13,243 bases of DNA from an uncultured Prochlorococcus sp. (GCA_913041805.1 CAJWIZ010000005.1:1-13243); one strand, 5' to 3'. Shown: positions 1 to 9,144, numbered from the stretch's first letter. Program-made: numbers and translations. Notes: generated by a model not told the origin, from the sequence alone.

Positions 1-2
1 CA

Positions 3-716
3 GTCACAACAGATACAGATCCTCTGCCTAAGCAAGGTGATGGTGCAGGTAATTCGTCAGGCCAGGAAATCGGCATAGAGACTGCTGAAAACAATTCTCC
101 AGGTTCAGAATCTCAAGCTTCTAATCAAGATTCTTCAGATCCTTCTTTGAGTAAGTCATCAGATAATGAGGCCCGCTTGCAGCAATTAGAAAAAGAGCAT
201 GAGACATTACGTAGTCAATATGTTCGGATAGCAGCAGATTTTGATAATTTCCGTAAGCGGCAAACTCGTGATCAAGATGATCTTCGTTTGCAGTTAACTT
301 GCACGACTTTAAGTTCAATATTGCCTGTTGTAGATAATTTTGATCGTGCTAGACAACAGCTTGATCCAAAAGGGGAAGAGGCTCAAGCTTTGCATAGAAG
401 TTATCAAGGCCTTTATAAGCAGCTTGTAGACGTACTGAAGCAATTAGGTGTGGCTCCTATGAGAGTTGTTGGTCAGGTTTTTGACCCTACGCTTCATGAG
501 GCTGTGCTTAGAGAACCCAGTGATGAGCAACCTGAAGACAAAATTATTGAAGAGTTGCAGCGTGGATATCACTTAAATGGTCGTGTCTTGCGTCATGCAT
601 TAGTAAAGGTATCAATGGGTCCTGGACCGAAAGAAGAAAATACTGGCTCTTCTATTGAGAATTCCCAAGAGAGCTCAACTAATTTGGTTGAGGATTCTCC
701 TCTTGAGGAGGATTGA
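3..716 (+). CDS. grpE: GrpE, nucleotide exchange factor for DnaK (5' end outside window)
   Basis: GrpE releases ADP from DnaK in the cytoplasmic Hsp70 cycle, working with DnaJ encoded just downstream. The frame is open from the first bases of the window and has no ATG, so the true start lies upstream; 237 codons are visible. A TTG at 147 is only an internal codon. The first ~48 visible residues are an acidic, Ser/Gln/Asn-rich low-complexity leader. A long helical coiled-coil region follows ([10 protein letters not shown], then ADFDNFRKR), which is the dimerising stalk. The C-terminal beta domain carries the GrpE signature: FDPTLHEAV, then the Arg-Gly-Tyr-x-Leu-Asn-Gly-Arg-x-Leu-Arg run and the final VKVSM. 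A disordered acidic tail ends the protein. The spacer to dnaJ is 42 nt with no terminator, so co-transcription is likely. Confidence 0.96.
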   Translation, partial: VTTDTDPLPKQGDGAGNSSGQEIGIETAENNSPGSESQASNQDSSDPSLSKSSDNEARLQQLEKEHETLRSQYVRIAADFDNFRKRQTRDQDDLRLQLTCTTLSSILPVVDNFDRARQQLDPKGEEAQALHRSYQGLYKQLVDVLKQLGVAPMRVVGQVFDPTLHEAVLREPSDEQPEDKIIEELQRGYHLNGRVLRHALVKVSMGPGPKEENTGSSIENSQESSTNLVEDSPLEED

Positions 717-758
717 TTTATGCAATTGGCATGTAATTTTTAATGGTGTTGAGAATTT

Positions 759-1895
759 ATGGCTGATTATTACGACCTGTTAGGTGTCACCAGAGATGCT
801 GATAGTGACACGCTTAAACGTGCTTATCGCCGCATGGCGAGACAGTATCACCCTGACATTAATAAAGACCCTGGCGCTGAAGAACGTTTCAAAGAAATAG
901 GTCGAGCATATGAAGTCCTAGGTGATCCTCAAAAACGTGCACGTTATGACCAGTTTGGTGAAGCTGGTTTGGGAGGAGCAGGAATGCCTGATATGGGCGA
1001 TATGGGTGGTTTTGCAGATCTTTTTGAAACCTTTTTCAGTGGTTTTGGAGGATCAGGATCAGGGCCTGCTGGTGCTAGATCGCAACGCAGAGGTCCGCAG
1101 CAAGGAGATGATTTGCGTTATGACCTAACCATTGAATTTAAACAAGCTGTATTTGGTCAGGAACGAGAAATCAAGATTCCTCACTTAGAAACTTGCGATA
1201 ATTGTGGTGGAAGTGGAGCCAAAGCGGGTAGCGGTCCCTCCACGTGTTCTACTTGTGCAGGCGCTGGTCAGGTTAGAAGGGCAACAAGAACTCCTTTTGG
1301 CAGTTTTACGCAAGTTGCTGAATGTCCTGCTTGTTCTGGGAGTGGTCAAGTGATTTCAGATCCTTGTGGTTCTTGTGGTGGACAAGGGGTAAGACAAGTT
1401 AGAAAAAAATTGCGAATTAATATTCCTGCAGGAGTTGACACTGGAACTCGCCTGAGAGTTTCTGGTGAAGGAAATGCCGGGATGCGAGGCGGGCCTTCAG
1501 GTGACCTTTATGTATTTTTAAAAGTTAAAAATCATCCAAAATTAAAACGTGATGGCTTAACTATTCATACCGAAATTAATGTTAGTTATTTGCAAGCAAT
1601 TCTTGGAGATACAATTCAAGTTGAAACAGTAGATGGGCCTACAACTTTAGAAATACCGATTGGCACACAACCAAATTCAATTCTTACTTTAGAGAATAAG
1701 GGTATACCTAAGTTGGGCAATCCAGTTGCAAGGGGGAACCAATCAATTTTGGTAAATGTTAATTTACCAAAACGATTTACTGATGAGGAGAGGGTTTTGC
1801 TTGAAAAATTGGCAGCACATTACTCAGCGAAAGGGCCACAAAACCACCATCATAATAGTGGTCTTTTCTCTAGACTCTTTGGAAAAAATGGATGA
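759..1895 (+). CDS. dnaJ: DnaJ, type I Hsp40 co-chaperone
   Basis: DnaJ stimulates the DnaK ATPase and delivers unfolded substrates. All type I domains are present in 378 residues, the usual length. The J domain (residues 1-70) has His-Pro-Asp at 31-33. A Gly/Phe/Met-rich linker spans about 71-110. The zinc-binding domain has four CxxCxGxG repeats at 146-153, 163-170, 189-196 and 203-210, all eight cysteines intact. The C-terminal substrate-binding barrels run to about 350. The tail has a short His run (HHH, 363-365) and a Phe/Leu/Lys end. The start is ATG 759, with a weak GAGA upstream. The gene follows grpE by 42 nt, and its TGA overlaps the next start as ATGA, which suggests translational coupling. 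Full domain set and pairing with grpE make it the canonical DnaJ rather than one of the truncated J-proteins also found in cyanobacteria. Confidence 0.97.
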   Translation: MADYYDLLGVTRDADSDTLKRAYRRMARQYHPDINKDPGAEERFKEIGRAYEVLGDPQKRARYDQFGEAGLGGAGMPDMGDMGGFADLFETFFSGFGGSGSGPAGARSQRRGPQQGDDLRYDLTIEFKQAVFGQEREIKIPHLETCDNCGGSGAKAGSGPSTCSTCAGAGQVRRATRTPFGSFTQVAECPACSGSGQVISDPCGSCGGQGVRQVRKKLRINIPAGVDTGTRLRVSGEGNAGMRGGPSGDLYVFLKVKNHPKLKRDGLTIHTEINVSYLQAILGDTIQVETVDGPTTLEIPIGTQPNSILTLENKGIPKLGNPVARGNQSILVNVNLPKRFTDEERVLLEKLAAHYSAKGPQNHHHNSGLFSRLFGKNG

Positions 1896-2131
1896 TATCT
1901 TCTCCTGTTAATGGTCTTGATCTTCGTGGTACACCATGTCCATTGAATTATGTACGTTGCAGGCTGGCTTTAGAAGAATTGGCTCCTGGTGATTCTTTGC
2001 AGGTTTTTCTTGATAAAGGGGAGCCAGAGGAAATGGTTGTTTCTGGTTTGATAGGTGAGGGTCATAATGTTGAGGTTATTAAGGAAGATTTTTCATGGGT
2101 AAAGTTAATGGTGATATGTAGTGATAGTTGA
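1892..2131 (+). CDS. TusA/SirA-like sulfurtransferase-fold protein
   Basis: A 79-residue protein of the TusA/SirA/YeeD family, small cytoplasmic proteins that carry a persulfide sulfur on one cysteine, for example in tRNA thiolation or cofactor synthesis. The family N-terminal motif is present as [11 protein letters not shown], with the candidate active cysteine at residue 16, followed by a helix ([11 protein letters not shown]) and the usual strand-helix-strand. The classic motif is Cys-Pro-x-Pro; here the second proline is Asn19, so equivalence to E. coli TusA should not be assumed. Its ATG overlaps the dnaJ stop (ATGA) and its end overlaps the rsgA start by 11 nt, so the three genes are almost certainly translated from one message. 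The sulfur acceptor is unknown. No other sulfur-relay gene is visible in the window. Confidence 0.8.
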   Translation: MISSPVNGLDLRGTPCPLNYVRCRLALEELAPGDSLQVFLDKGEPEEMVVSGLIGEGHNVEVIKEDFSWVKLMVICSDS

Positions 2132-3062
2132 ATCTTCTAGTTTGAAAGGGAGAGTAGTCGCGAAAAAAGCAAATTATTTTATTGTTCAACCTGATATTAA
2201 TTCCTTTAAAAATTTTTATCATGATGATTTAATTCCAAATAAAAATTTCCGTTTTTTATGCACTTCTAGGAGGAGGATGATCCATTTTGGAATGGTTGTT
2301 AATGTAGGTGATTTTGTTGTTCTTGATTCAATTGATTGGAAAACAAATAGAGCTGTGATTGTTGAATTGGAGCCACGAACTAGTTTTTTAAGTAGACCTC
2401 CTGTTGCAAATGTGACTCAAGTTGTTGTTGTCCTATCAGTTAAGAGTCCTGATTTTTATGTTGAGCAAGCTAGTCGTTTTTTGTTGACTGCTGAAAGAAG
2501 CAAGGTGAATGTTGGATTAATTCTTACCAAGACAGATTTAATTTCTAATGAAGAATTAAACTATTTGATTAATCGTTTGTCAAGATGGGGTTATAAACCA
2601 ATGGTAGTTTCAATGAAAACTGGAATAGGTGTTAAACAGATAAAAGATAAATTTTTTAATTCTAATTTATCTGTGCTTTGTGGACCTTCTGGTGTTGGTA
2701 AAAGTAGTTTGATTAATTTAATGATTTCAGACGAAATAATTGCTACCGGTAATCTATCAAGAAAGTTACAACGAGGAAGACACACTACGAGACATGTTCA
2801 ACTTTACTCCTTAGGAGAAGGAGTTTTGGTTGCTGATACACCAGGATTTAATAGACCTGATTTACAATGTGATTCATTGGACCTTCAGTTTTTGTTTCCA
2901 GAATTTAGATGTCAATCAGAAGTTGATAATTGCAGATTTCGTGATTGTTTACATTGTGATGAACCTGGCTGCAGTTTTGATAAGAGTTGGGAAAGATATC
3001 CCCAATACAGAAAGTTGCTTGATGAAAATATTAAGTCTCGTCATTTATCCCTGGAAGATTGA
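2121..3062 (+). CDS. rsgA: RsgA (YjeQ), small-ribosomal-subunit-dependent GTPase
   Basis: RsgA is a circularly permuted GTPase that checks late maturation of the 30S subunit. The 313 residues show the expected order: an N-terminal OB-fold (about 5-80), then G4 as TKTD (126-129), the P-loop GPSGVGKSS (188-196), a G2-like HTTRH (221-225), G3 DTPGF (239-243), and a C-terminal zinc site with C281, C286, H288 and C294. G4 has Thr where the canonical motif has Asn (NKxD); the catalytic frame is otherwise intact. The start is GTG 2121: the frame is closed just upstream by TAG at 2118, and no ATG precedes the OB-fold. It overlaps the tusA-like gene by 11 nt. Its 3' end overlaps convergent ybaB by 32 nt. 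The gene is visibly more AT-rich than dnaJ, possibly reflecting weaker expression. Confidence 0.94.
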   Translation: MIVESSSLKGRVVAKKANYFIVQPDINSFKNFYHDDLIPNKNFRFLCTSRRRMIHFGMVVNVGDFVVLDSIDWKTNRAVIVELEPRTSFLSRPPVANVTQVVVVLSVKSPDFYVEQASRFLLTAERSKVNVGLILTKTDLISNEELNYLINRLSRWGYKPMVVSMKTGIGVKQIKDKFFNSNLSVLCGPSGVGKSSLINLMISDEIIATGNLSRKLQRGRHTTRHVQLYSLGEGVLVADTPGFNRPDLQCDSLDLQFLFPEFRCQSEVDNCRFRDCLHCDEPGCSFDKSWERYPQYRKLLDENIKSRHLSLED

Positions 3063-3378
3063 GATTCAAACCTCCTGTTAGTTCTTCCATTTTGTTTTTC
3101 ATTGTCGTAGTTGAATTTTCATATGCAGCCTGTAGAGCTTCGAGAATTGCCTTTTCTGCTTCTTCTTTGGTTTCCATCAGGAGTGATGGGTCTATTTTTA
3201 CTCTTACTGGCTCTTGATTGCCTGAGAGCCATACAAGAACTTTTCCATTGTTGCTTGCCCCTTGTAGTTCTAATGCTTCTAGCTCTTCTTGAAGCTTTTG
3301 CGCATCTTGTTGTATTTGCTGGGCTTTACGAAAAGCCTCAGTTAGTTGTCCGAAGTTAGGAAGTCCGAATGCTGCCAT
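3031..3378 (-). CDS. ybaB: YbaB/EbfC-family nucleoid-associated protein
   Basis: A 115-residue DNA-binding protein of the YbaB/EbfC family, small homodimers that coat or bend DNA. It shows the family pattern: an N-terminal amphipathic helix rich in Gln/Lys/Glu (about 12-40, [20 protein letters not shown]), a central strand region with [20 protein letters not shown], and a C-terminal helix ([17 protein letters not shown]) ending with a Met/Lys-rich segment and a Gly/Leu tail. The start is ATG, 24 nt after the murB stop, so it is probably the last gene of murC-murB-ybaB. Its 3' end overlaps the 3' end of rsgA on the opposite strand by 32 nt. In other bacteria ybaB commonly sits beside dnaX and recR; the murB link here is the picocyanobacterial arrangement as I remember it. 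Confidence 0.92.
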   Translation of the reverse strand: MAAFGLPNFGQLTEAFRKAQQIQQDAQKLQEELEALELQGASNNGKVLVWLSGNQEPVRVKIDPSLLMETKEEAEKAILEALQAAYENSTTTMKNKMEELTGGLNLNLPGINDET

Positions 3379-3402
3379 GTCATTAGTAGACGAATAGTCA
3401 AA

Positions 3403-4329
3403 TTAAGCCTTTGGGCTAAAACCAAGTTGTTTTACTTCTGGATAAAGTAAAAAACCATGTTCATTTAGCACTCTTTCTTGAATAAATGCAATCAATTTTG
3501 AGATGTCTTCTGCAGTTGCATTTCCTGTATTGACAATAAAGTTGGCATGAATGTTAGAGATTTCTGCTCCTCCAATACGGTGGCCTTTTAATCCCAGTTC
3601 TTCAATAATGCGTCCTGCCTTTAGTGGTTCAGGATTTCTAAAAACGCTTCCACAGCTAGGCAGATGATAAGGCTGTGTTGAGGTTCGATGGCTAAGATTT
3701 TGATTTGTGACCTGACTAAGCTGTTTATGATTGTGACCAGGTTCCAGTTGAAACTTTGCAGATAAAACAATTAACTCTTCCTTTTGTAAAAGACTATTTC
3801 GATAAGAAAAATCGAGATCTTTGTTATTGATTTCAAATGACTTTCCACCTTTGTAAGGTATTACTTTCACAGACTGAAGCCAATTAGCAATACAGCTTCC
3901 TTGGGCACCTGCGTTCATTACAGCTGCTCCACCAACTGTTCCAGGAATGCCTACAGCCCATTCTAAGCCATGCAATCCGGCTTTAGCCGCTTGTCTGGAT
4001 AAACTTGGAAGAGATTCACCGCTGGAAGCTTCAATTAAGCCATTCTTTGAATTCAGCTTGCTACCTTGAATTTTTCTCATACAAATACAAATTCCTCTCA
4101 GTCCTGAGTCGTTAATTAAAAGATTTGATCCTGCTCCAATTATTTGACAAGGAATCTGTTTGGCTTGAGCCCAACAAATTAATGATTTGAGTTCTTCTTC
4201 ATTTTTCGGCTCTGCTAGCCATTGTGCTGCCCCTCCTACGCGCAAAGTTGTGTATTTGGAAAGCAAAGCCATGCTTTCCAGTTTGAGCTCATTCAAGAGC
4301 TCTAGGCCGCAAGTTTTGAGGCCTTCCAT
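3403..4329 (-). CDS. murB: MurB, UDP-N-acetylenolpyruvoylglucosamine reductase
   Basis: MurB is a cytoplasmic FAD enzyme that reduces the enolpyruvyl group with NADPH to give UDP-N-acetylmuramate, the substrate that MurC then extends. The 308-residue protein has the FAD-binding motifs [10 protein letters not shown] (about 26-35), GAGSNLL (65-71) and GIPGTVGGA (127-135). The catalytic region follows: SCGSVFRNP (225-233), with Ser228 the likely proton donor, and YPEVK with Glu298 near the end. The length and compact C-terminal domain fit the type II class rather than the longer E. coli type I. The start is ATG 4329, giving a 28-nt overlap with the end of murC; an internal Met20 (codon 4270-4272) is an alternative that would remove the overlap. 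It lies downstream of murC and upstream of ybaB. Confidence 0.96.
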   Translation of the reverse strand: MEGLKTCGLELLNELKLESMALLSKYTTLRVGGAAQWLAEPKNEEELKSLICWAQAKQIPCQIIGAGSNLLINDSGLRGICICMRKIQGSKLNSKNGLIEASSGESLPSLSRQAAKAGLHGLEWAVGIPGTVGGAAVMNAGAQGSCIANWLQSVKVIPYKGGKSFEINNKDLDFSYRNSLLQKEELIVLSAKFQLEPGHNHKQLSQVTNQNLSHRTSTQPYHLPSCGSVFRNPEPLKAGRIIEELGLKGHRIGGAEISNIHANFIVNTGNATAEDISKLIAFIQERVLNEHGFLLYPEVKQLGFSPKA

Positions 4330-5750
4330 GATTTTGGTTTTTTGTCACTTTGAAGTTTGTCCCAGAGTATGTTTATGTCCCCTGCACCTAGAGTTAAAAC
4401 AAGGTCATGATTTTGCGTATTGTTTTTTATGATCTTGGTTAGATCATCAAGATTGCCACTCACAATGACTGGAACAGTTGGATAATTTTGCTTGAAACAC
4501 TTAGCAAGAGCTTGACTATTAATTCCTTGGATTGGGACTTCACCTGCAGAGAAAACGGGAGCTATTAACAACAGATCTGACTCTCCAAGAGCGATTGCAA
4601 ATTCTTTTAGAAATTGTTTCGTGCGGCTGTAACGATGTGGCTGGAAAACTACTACAAGTCTTCTGGAAGATTGAGGCAAATAAGTCTCTTTGCTATTGAT
4701 CATCAGTCGAGCCATAGAAAGCGTGGCTTTGACTTCACTTGGATGATGGGCGTAATCATCCACAATTTGACGGCCTTCCCAGATTCCTCGAAAGTCAAAA
4801 CGTCTTCCAGGTACTTTGAGAGTAGAAATAATATTTTTTATCAATGCAAAAGGGATACCTGCAATTCGACAAGCACCTATTGCAGCGATCGCATTGCTCA
4901 GATTATGGATGCCTGGCATTGGTAGAGAGATTTGACCAATGAGTCTTCCTTTTTCATAAATATTGGCAATTGATCTTTTGCCATCGAGTTTGATTGGCAA
5001 AGCTGCGAAATCAACACCTTCAGATGTTTTTGTTGAATACCAATTTGAAGCTTTTATGTTTTGACGAATAGTTGGGCAATCGAAATTTGCAAGTGAGTTT
5101 TTGCAGCTTTTTTCAAACACTTTTATGGTTTTGATTAATGAGTCCAGATCTTTGTAGTGGTCTATGTGATCTAGCTCTAAATTTGTGATAACGCCAAGCT
5201 CTGCTTGAAATTTCACTAAACTTCCATCGGATTCATCTGCCTCTGCTACAAGAAATTTTCCTTGTCCTACATGGTTATTTGATTTGTAGTAAGGGATTAC
5301 ACCACCTATAACAGCAGTTGGATCTTGATTGCTTTGAGCAAGCAAAGTAGTGATAAATGTACTTGTAGTTGTTTTGCCATGACTTCCTGCTACTGCGATA
5401 GATGGTTGTTGCTTTATTAGTTCTGCGAGAATGTCAGATCGATGGCAAATTTTTAATTTTGCCTTTTGTGCAGCTTGAAACTCTTGATTGCAGCTGGGAA
5501 TAGCTGAGCTGACTACAACGAGTGGTTGAACGCAGTTGCTTTTACAAATTGCTTGGATATTTGTTGCATTTTGCTTGTTAAAGATTTTGATTCCTGATGC
5601 AGACAATCTTTCTAGGGTTGTACTGGGTTGTTTGTCTGAACCTGAAACTGAATAGCCGCGGTCATTGAGAATGGCTGCAAGGCCTGACATCCCAATACCT
5701 CCTACTCCAATGAAGTGGATATGAAGCTGATTTTTGAGCAGGTTTGTCAA
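4302..5750 (-). CDS. murC: MurC, UDP-N-acetylmuramate-L-alanine ligase
   Basis: MurC adds L-alanine to UDP-N-acetylmuramate with ATP, the first amino acid of the peptidoglycan stem. The 482 residues contain all three Mur ligase domains: an N-terminal UDP-binding Rossmann fold with [11 protein letters not shown] (from about residue 15), the ATP P-loop GSHGKTTTS (122-130), the ADESDGS acidic motif (171-177), and the C-terminal domain with [10 protein letters not shown] and FQPHRYSR. The start is TTG at 5748-5750. The frame is closed upstream by TAG three codons before it, and the next Met is inside the Rossmann motif, so TTG is the only good start. It is the first gene of murC-murB-ybaB and is divergent from gap2 across 197 nt. 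No clear ribosome binding site is visible. Confidence 0.96.
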   Translation of the reverse strand: MTNLLKNQLHIHFIGVGGIGMSGLAAILNDRGYSVSGSDKQPSTTLERLSASGIKIFNKQNATNIQAICKSNCVQPLVVVSSAIPSCNQEFQAAQKAKLKICHRSDILAELIKQQPSIAVAGSHGKTTTSTFITTLLAQSNQDPTAVIGGVIPYYKSNNHVGQGKFLVAEADESDGSLVKFQAELGVITNLELDHIDHYKDLDSLIKTIKVFEKSCKNSLANFDCPTIRQNIKASNWYSTKTSEGVDFAALPIKLDGKRSIANIYEKGRLIGQISLPMPGIHNLSNAIAAIGACRIAGIPFALIKNIISTLKVPGRRFDFRGIWEGRQIVDDYAHHPSEVKATLSMARLMINSKETYLPQSSRRLVVVFQPHRYSRTKQFLKEFAIALGESDLLLIAPVFSAGEVPIQGINSQALAKCFKQNYPTVPVIVSGNLDDLTKIIKNNTQNHDLVLTLGAGDINILWDKLQSDKKPKSWKASKLAA

Positions 5751-5904
5751 AGGCGGTTTCTAGAGGTTTGAAAGATAAGTCACTCTTCTTGTTATCGCTC
5801 GTTATTTCAAATTTTTCGAGTCATATGGCTGATTTTGTAGGGGAATGAGATCTAAATTTTTTGTCAAGGACGATTTAATTGCCTAAGGGTGAGACCCATG
5901 TCTG

Positions 5905-5910
5905 TATGAT
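5905..5910 (+). promoter_or_regulatory. Candidate -10 element for gap2
   Basis: The hexamer TATGAT, preceded by TG (extended -10 form), lies 37 nt before the gap2 ATG in the 197-nt divergent murC-gap2 region. The nearest -35-like match, TTGCCT at 5879-5884, has a 20-nt spacer, longer than optimal. TTGTCA at 5861-5866 is another possible -35, but for a different and poorer -10. Transcription would begin near 5917 and give a leader of about 30 nt. This is inferred from sequence alone. The rest of 5751-5947 must also contain the murC promoter, but I could not pick one out. Confidence 0.3.
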
Positions 5911-5947
5911 CGGCGGCCAATAACCCTGCGGTTTGCCCGCTTTTGAT

Positions 5948-6970
5948 ATGACCCTGCGCGTTGCGATAAATGGATTTGGCCGAATCGGGCGAAATTTTAT
6001 GCGTTGTTGGTTGAGCAGAGGCTCTAACACTGGCATTGAGGTGGTTGGTATCAATGTCACTTCTGATCCAAAGACTTGTGCTCATCTTTTGAAATATGAT
6101 TCCATTCTTGGTCAGATCAAAGATGCAGAGATTAGTCACACAGACGACACTTTTGTAATTAATGGCAAAGCCATAAAATGTTTTTCTGATAGGAATCCAT
6201 TAAATCTTCCTTGGAAAGAGTGGGGCGTTGATTTGGTAATAGAATCGACAGGTGTTTTTAATACTGATGTAGGAGCAAGTAAACATATTCAGGCTGGAGC
6301 AAAAAAAGTAATTCTTACTGCTCCTGGTAAAGGTGATGGTGTAGGAACATTTGTTGTTGGAGTGAATGCCGATCAATATCGCCATGAAGATTTTGATATT
6401 TTGAGTAATGCAAGTTGTACAACTAATTGCTTAGCTCCCATAGTTAAAGTTCTTGATCAAACTTTTGGCATTAACAAAGGTTTGATGACAACAATTCATA
6501 GTTATACAGGTGATCAGCGAATTTTAGATAACAGTCATAGAGATTTAAGGAGAGCACGTGCAGCCGCAATGAATATTGTTCCAACTTCTACTGGTGCTGC
6601 AAAGGCTGTTGCGTTGGTTTATCCACAGATGAAAGGAAAACTTACCGGGATTGCTATGCGTGTTCCAACCCCTAATGTTTCAGCTGTAGATTTAGTATTT
6701 GAGGCTGGTAGATCAACTACAGCGGAAGAAGTGAATGCTTCTTTGAAACAAGCTTCAGAGGGATCAATGAAGGGGATTATTAAATATGGTGATTTACCAC
6801 TTGTTTCGACTGATTATGCAGGAACTAATGAATCTACGATTGTTGATGAGGCCTTGACTATGTCGATTGGAGAGAACATGATTAAAATACTTGCTTGGTA
6901 TGACAATGAATGGGGTTATAGTCAAAGAGTAGTAGATTTAGCAGAGATAGTTTCTAAAAATTGGAAATAA
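5948..6970 (+). CDS. gap2: Gap2, photosynthetic NAD(P)-dependent glyceraldehyde-3-phosphate dehydrogenase
   Basis: Gap2 reduces 1,3-bisphosphoglycerate to glyceraldehyde-3-phosphate in the Calvin cycle. The 340-residue protein has the nucleotide-binding motif INGFGRIGR (7-15), catalytic Cys157 in SNASCTTNC, and His184 in IHSYTGDQ. After strand two it reads [10 protein letters not shown] and lacks the Asp that fixes NAD in glycolytic GAPDH, which fits the NADP-using Gap2/GapA class. The C-terminal WYDNEWGYS motif is intact, and there is no CP12-like extension as in plant GapB. I chose ATG 5948: an upstream in-frame TTG (5933) would add five residues, but the family protein begins directly at the first beta strand. 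The gene is monocistronic by layout, divergent from murC and closed by a strong hairpin at 6999-7029. Confidence 0.95.
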   Translation: MTLRVAINGFGRIGRNFMRCWLSRGSNTGIEVVGINVTSDPKTCAHLLKYDSILGQIKDAEISHTDDTFVINGKAIKCFSDRNPLNLPWKEWGVDLVIESTGVFNTDVGASKHIQAGAKKVILTAPGKGDGVGTFVVGVNADQYRHEDFDILSNASCTTNCLAPIVKVLDQTFGINKGLMTTIHSYTGDQRILDNSHRDLRRARAAAMNIVPTSTGAAKAVALVYPQMKGKLTGIAMRVPTPNVSAVDLVFEAGRSTTAEEVNASLKQASEGSMKGIIKYGDLPLVSTDYAGTNESTIVDEALTMSIGENMIKILAWYDNEWGYSQRVVDLAEIVSKNWK

Positions 6971-6998
6971 ATTTTATATTCTTATTTTGATTAAATAC

Positions 6999-7033
6999 AT
7001 TCCTTCTTTCTTATTTGGAAAGAAGGAATTTTT
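6999..7033 (+). terminator. Rho-independent terminator after gap2
   Basis: A perfect 12-bp inverted repeat (ATTCCTTCTTTC at 6999-7010, GAAAGAAGGAAT at 7018-7029) encloses a 7-nt loop and runs into five T residues (7029-7033). It begins 28 nt after the gap2 stop. On the opposite strand the same stem follows the thiL stop closely, but only a weak, interrupted T tract follows, so it may work less well for thiL. It is the only clear intrinsic terminator I found in the window. Confidence 0.85.
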
Positions 7034-8015
7034 AAAAATGTTTAAATTCTAATAGGTGATTTTTTTCTATTTCTTTGCCATCTTTCCAAATAATTTTAGG
7101 TGATCCACTTTGCATGATTCCAATTATTTGACTTGAAGGCAAAGTTTTGACTAGTGATTGGGCCCAAGATGGTGGCAGACTTAGAATTAATTCAAAATCT
7201 TCTCCTCCATTAAGACACCAGCTGTCCCATTGTGAGCCTATTGGCCAATTTTTATCTTTAGGTAAGTTTTTAGGGTCGATTATTGCTTGACAGTTGCTGC
7301 TGCTGCAAAGATTGTGTAAGGCTTCTAGAAGACCATCACTGCTATCTGTGCCTGCTGCTCTCCATGGCAAATCTTTTGGTTTGCAATTTAAAAGTGCTTG
7401 AAGTGCTTTTAATGGGGGAATTGGGCGCTGGTGAGTTTGAATTGCTTTTGATTTGAGATGATAAGTTATTTCATTATTTTTAGTTAGCGGATCGTTTAAT
7501 AAAAGAGCCAGTCCAAGTCGGCTTAATCCATGAGGTCCACTAGCAACCAGAAAATCTCCATCTAATGCATTTCCACGATGAAGTCGAAGTTGCCCAACAG
7601 TTCCTATTGCTGTGATTGCTAAAACCTTCTGATTGCCGCAAGAGCAGTCACCACCAATTAATTTGCCACCAAATTTTTCTAGAGCCTTGTTTATGCCTTT
7701 ATAAACTCCATTGACCCATGCCCAATTGGTTTTTGGTGGTGCAATTAATCCAACAGTTATTCCTAAGATTTGATCGACTCCACTGGCAGCTAAATCAGAA
7801 ATATTAGTTGCTACTGCTCTCCACCCAATATCTTCGGCTGAAGTGGTTTCGTTACTAAAGTGGACTCCATCAACTAGGACATCAGTGTTAATTAAGATTT
7901 CTTTCCCAAAAGGATTTAGTTGTGCTGTGTCGTCCTCTATTTGCCCAACAGGCATAAACTTTTTTAGTCGATTGAGAATCTCTCTTTCACCAATTTGGTC
8001 AAGACTTTCTAGCAA
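7032..8015 (-). CDS. thiL: ThiL, thiamine-monophosphate kinase
   Basis: ThiL phosphorylates thiamine monophosphate with ATP to give thiamine diphosphate, the active cofactor. The 327-residue protein belongs to the PurM/HypE/SelD/ThiL fold. Visible motifs are EDDTA (27-31, usually GDDAA), TDVLVDGVHF (44-53), a GGDCS metal-binding segment (121-125), DSSDGL (224-229) and GGEDFEL (260-266). The start is TTG at 8013-8015: a stop codon lies two codons upstream in frame, and GAGG sits 8 nt before TTG (minus strand, 8024-8027), overlapping the stop of the preceding cyclophilin gene. The 10-nt spacer suggests coupled translation with that gene, though no functional link between the two is evident. It converges on gap2. 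Confidence 0.94.
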   Translation of the reverse strand: MLESLDQIGEREILNRLKKFMPVGQIEDDTAQLNPFGKEILINTDVLVDGVHFSNETTSAEDIGWRAVATNISDLAASGVDQILGITVGLIAPPKTNWAWVNGVYKGINKALEKFGGKLIGGDCSCGNQKVLAITAIGTVGQLRLHRGNALDGDFLVASGPHGLSRLGLALLLNDPLTKNNEITYHLKSKAIQTHQRPIPPLKALQALLNCKPKDLPWRAAGTDSSDGLLEALHNLCSSSNCQAIIDPKNLPKDKNWPIGSQWDSWCLNGGEDFELILSLPPSWAQSLVKTLPSSQIIGIMQSGSPKIIWKDGKEIEKNHLLEFKHF

Positions 8016-8023
8016 GTTTTATA

Positions 8024-8027
8024 CCTC
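8024..8027 (-). promoter_or_regulatory. Ribosome binding site fixing the thiL TTG start
   Basis: GAGG on the minus strand ends 8 nt before the TTG start of thiL and overlaps the TGA stop of the upstream cyclophilin gene. It supports the non-ATG start and reinitiation by ribosomes finishing the upstream gene. Confidence 0.5.
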
Positions 8028-9108
8028 ATGCGTGAGATTTGAATCGATCTATACCATCTTCAATTGTGATGGAAATAATTTGATCATTTACATCTAACTT
8101 ATTGAGGATTTCATTACCTTCAACTACGTAGCCGAATGCTGCATTATTTCCATCAATTAAATTACGTCCTGCTGGATTTAGTTCTGCATCATAAAGAAAA
8201 AAGAAGAACTGGGATGAGCCATCATTTACTGATGTGCCGGAATGTGACCAACCTAATGCTCCAGGAGTAGCAAATGGAAGGGTTGGGGTTGCTGTATAGA
8301 GTCCCAATTCTTCAAATGTTTTTTTATAAATTGTGTCTACTTTGTCAGGAATTCTTATTTCTAAAGGAACAGTTCTTTGATCTCCATTTTCTGGATCTAT
8401 GTAACCTGTTTCAGGTCCTTTGGGGTCACCAGTTTGAAGTACAAAAAATTCTTCTGCTCTATTAATGGGTAAGCCATCATAGAAACCTTTTTGAGCTAGA
8501 TCTACAAAAGAGCCAGCGGTTAAAGGTGCATTATAACCATCAATAATTGCTTTCATATCTCCCTTGCTTGTTTTTATGGATGCATTTGCTCTGCCTAGTA
8601 AGCGAGGTAAATCGTTGAATTCTTTTGGTATGGAGTATGGGAAATTTTCACCTAATGCAAGAGCTTCTAAGTTTCCTATTAATTTTAGACTATTTCTACG
8701 CTCTTCAATAAATTCATTCTTATTTTTAGCGCTCGATAACTCGCCTAAATTGACAAGACTTGTTTTTAATTTGGCTAGTATTTTTTCTGCATTTTCTTTT
8801 TCAGAAGATGGAATTGATTCGAGAATTTCTTGTTTTCTATTACTTACTCTAAATTGACTAGCAGAAATTGCTTTACTAACAGAGGGCCAACGACTTCCAC
8901 GTACTAGGTCACTTGTGTCTTCAAGTTTGTGTTGTATTTCTCTAAGTTCTTTTTGTTCAATTGGTAAAGCGTTTCTAAGGATGGCATAAGGGTCTTTTAC
9001 TGCGTTGCCAGGTGGCAGTGCGGCAAGACTTGGTTGTGTCCATGAAAAACCTATTGCTGCCCATCCACATAGTGTCAAAACGGTGCTGACAAGAATCTTA
9101 TGAACCAT
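8026..9108 (-). CDS. CYP38/TLP38-like cyclophilin, thylakoid lumen or periplasm
   Basis: Resembles plant CYP38/TLP40 and its cyanobacterial homologues, proteins linked to photosystem II assembly. In 360 residues it has an N-terminal signal peptide (positive MVHK, hydrophobic core 5-20, likely cleavage after Ser-Leu-Ala at 27-29), then the DPYAILRNALPI element (39-50), a helical bundle to about 165, and a cyclophilin domain from about 170. In the cyclophilin domain Arg, Phe and Gln near NRAEEFFVLQTGDP and Gln/Phe in GSSQFFF are kept. The residues aligned by eye with human CypA Met61, Trp121 and His126 differ, so peptidyl-prolyl isomerase activity may be weak or absent, as reported for CYP38. 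I chose ATG 9108, where the signal peptide begins; an upstream GTG (9153) would add 15 residues that do not resemble a leader. It is divergent from efp and 10 nt upstream of thiL. Confidence 0.9.
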   Translation of the reverse strand: MVHKILVSTVLTLCGWAAIGFSWTQPSLAALPPGNAVKDPYAILRNALPIEQKELREIQHKLEDTSDLVRGSRWPSVSKAISASQFRVSNRKQEILESIPSSEKENAEKILAKLKTSLVNLGELSSAKNKNEFIEERRNSLKLIGNLEALALGENFPYSIPKEFNDLPRLLGRANASIKTSKGDMKAIIDGYNAPLTAGSFVDLAQKGFYDGLPINRAEEFFVLQTGDPKGPETGYIDPENGDQRTVPLEIRIPDKVDTIYKKTFEELGLYTATPTLPFATPGALGWSHSGTSVNDGSSQFFFFLYDAELNPAGRNLIDGNNAAFGYVVEGNEILNKLDVNDQIISITIEDGIDRFKSHA

Positions 9109-9144
9109 GAGTGATCTTGATGATGCATGACTTTCGCACAGTCT

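Noticed and set aside
717..758. A possible heat-shock CIRCE operator between grpE and dnaJ.
   Set aside because: The 42-nt spacer has no inverted repeat matching CIRCE; the operon promoter should lie upstream of the window.
922..1128. A 68-codon frame inside dnaJ.
   Set aside because: It is a shifted reading of the Gly/Phe-rich linker of dnaJ.
2121..3062. The AT-richness of rsgA relative to dnaJ as a sign of gene transfer.
   Set aside because: rsgA is a core gene in its expected neighbourhood, and murB, thiL and the cyclophilin gene have similar composition; weaker expression is a simpler explanation.
4614..4925. A 103-codon plus-strand frame inside murC.
   Set aside because: It is antisense to strongly conserved MurC motifs and has no protein-like composition.
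5864..6139. Minus-strand frames (91 and 61 codons) across the murC-gap2 spacer and the gap2 start.
   Set aside because: They are antisense to the conserved gap2 5' end, have no family resemblance, and begin inside gap2.
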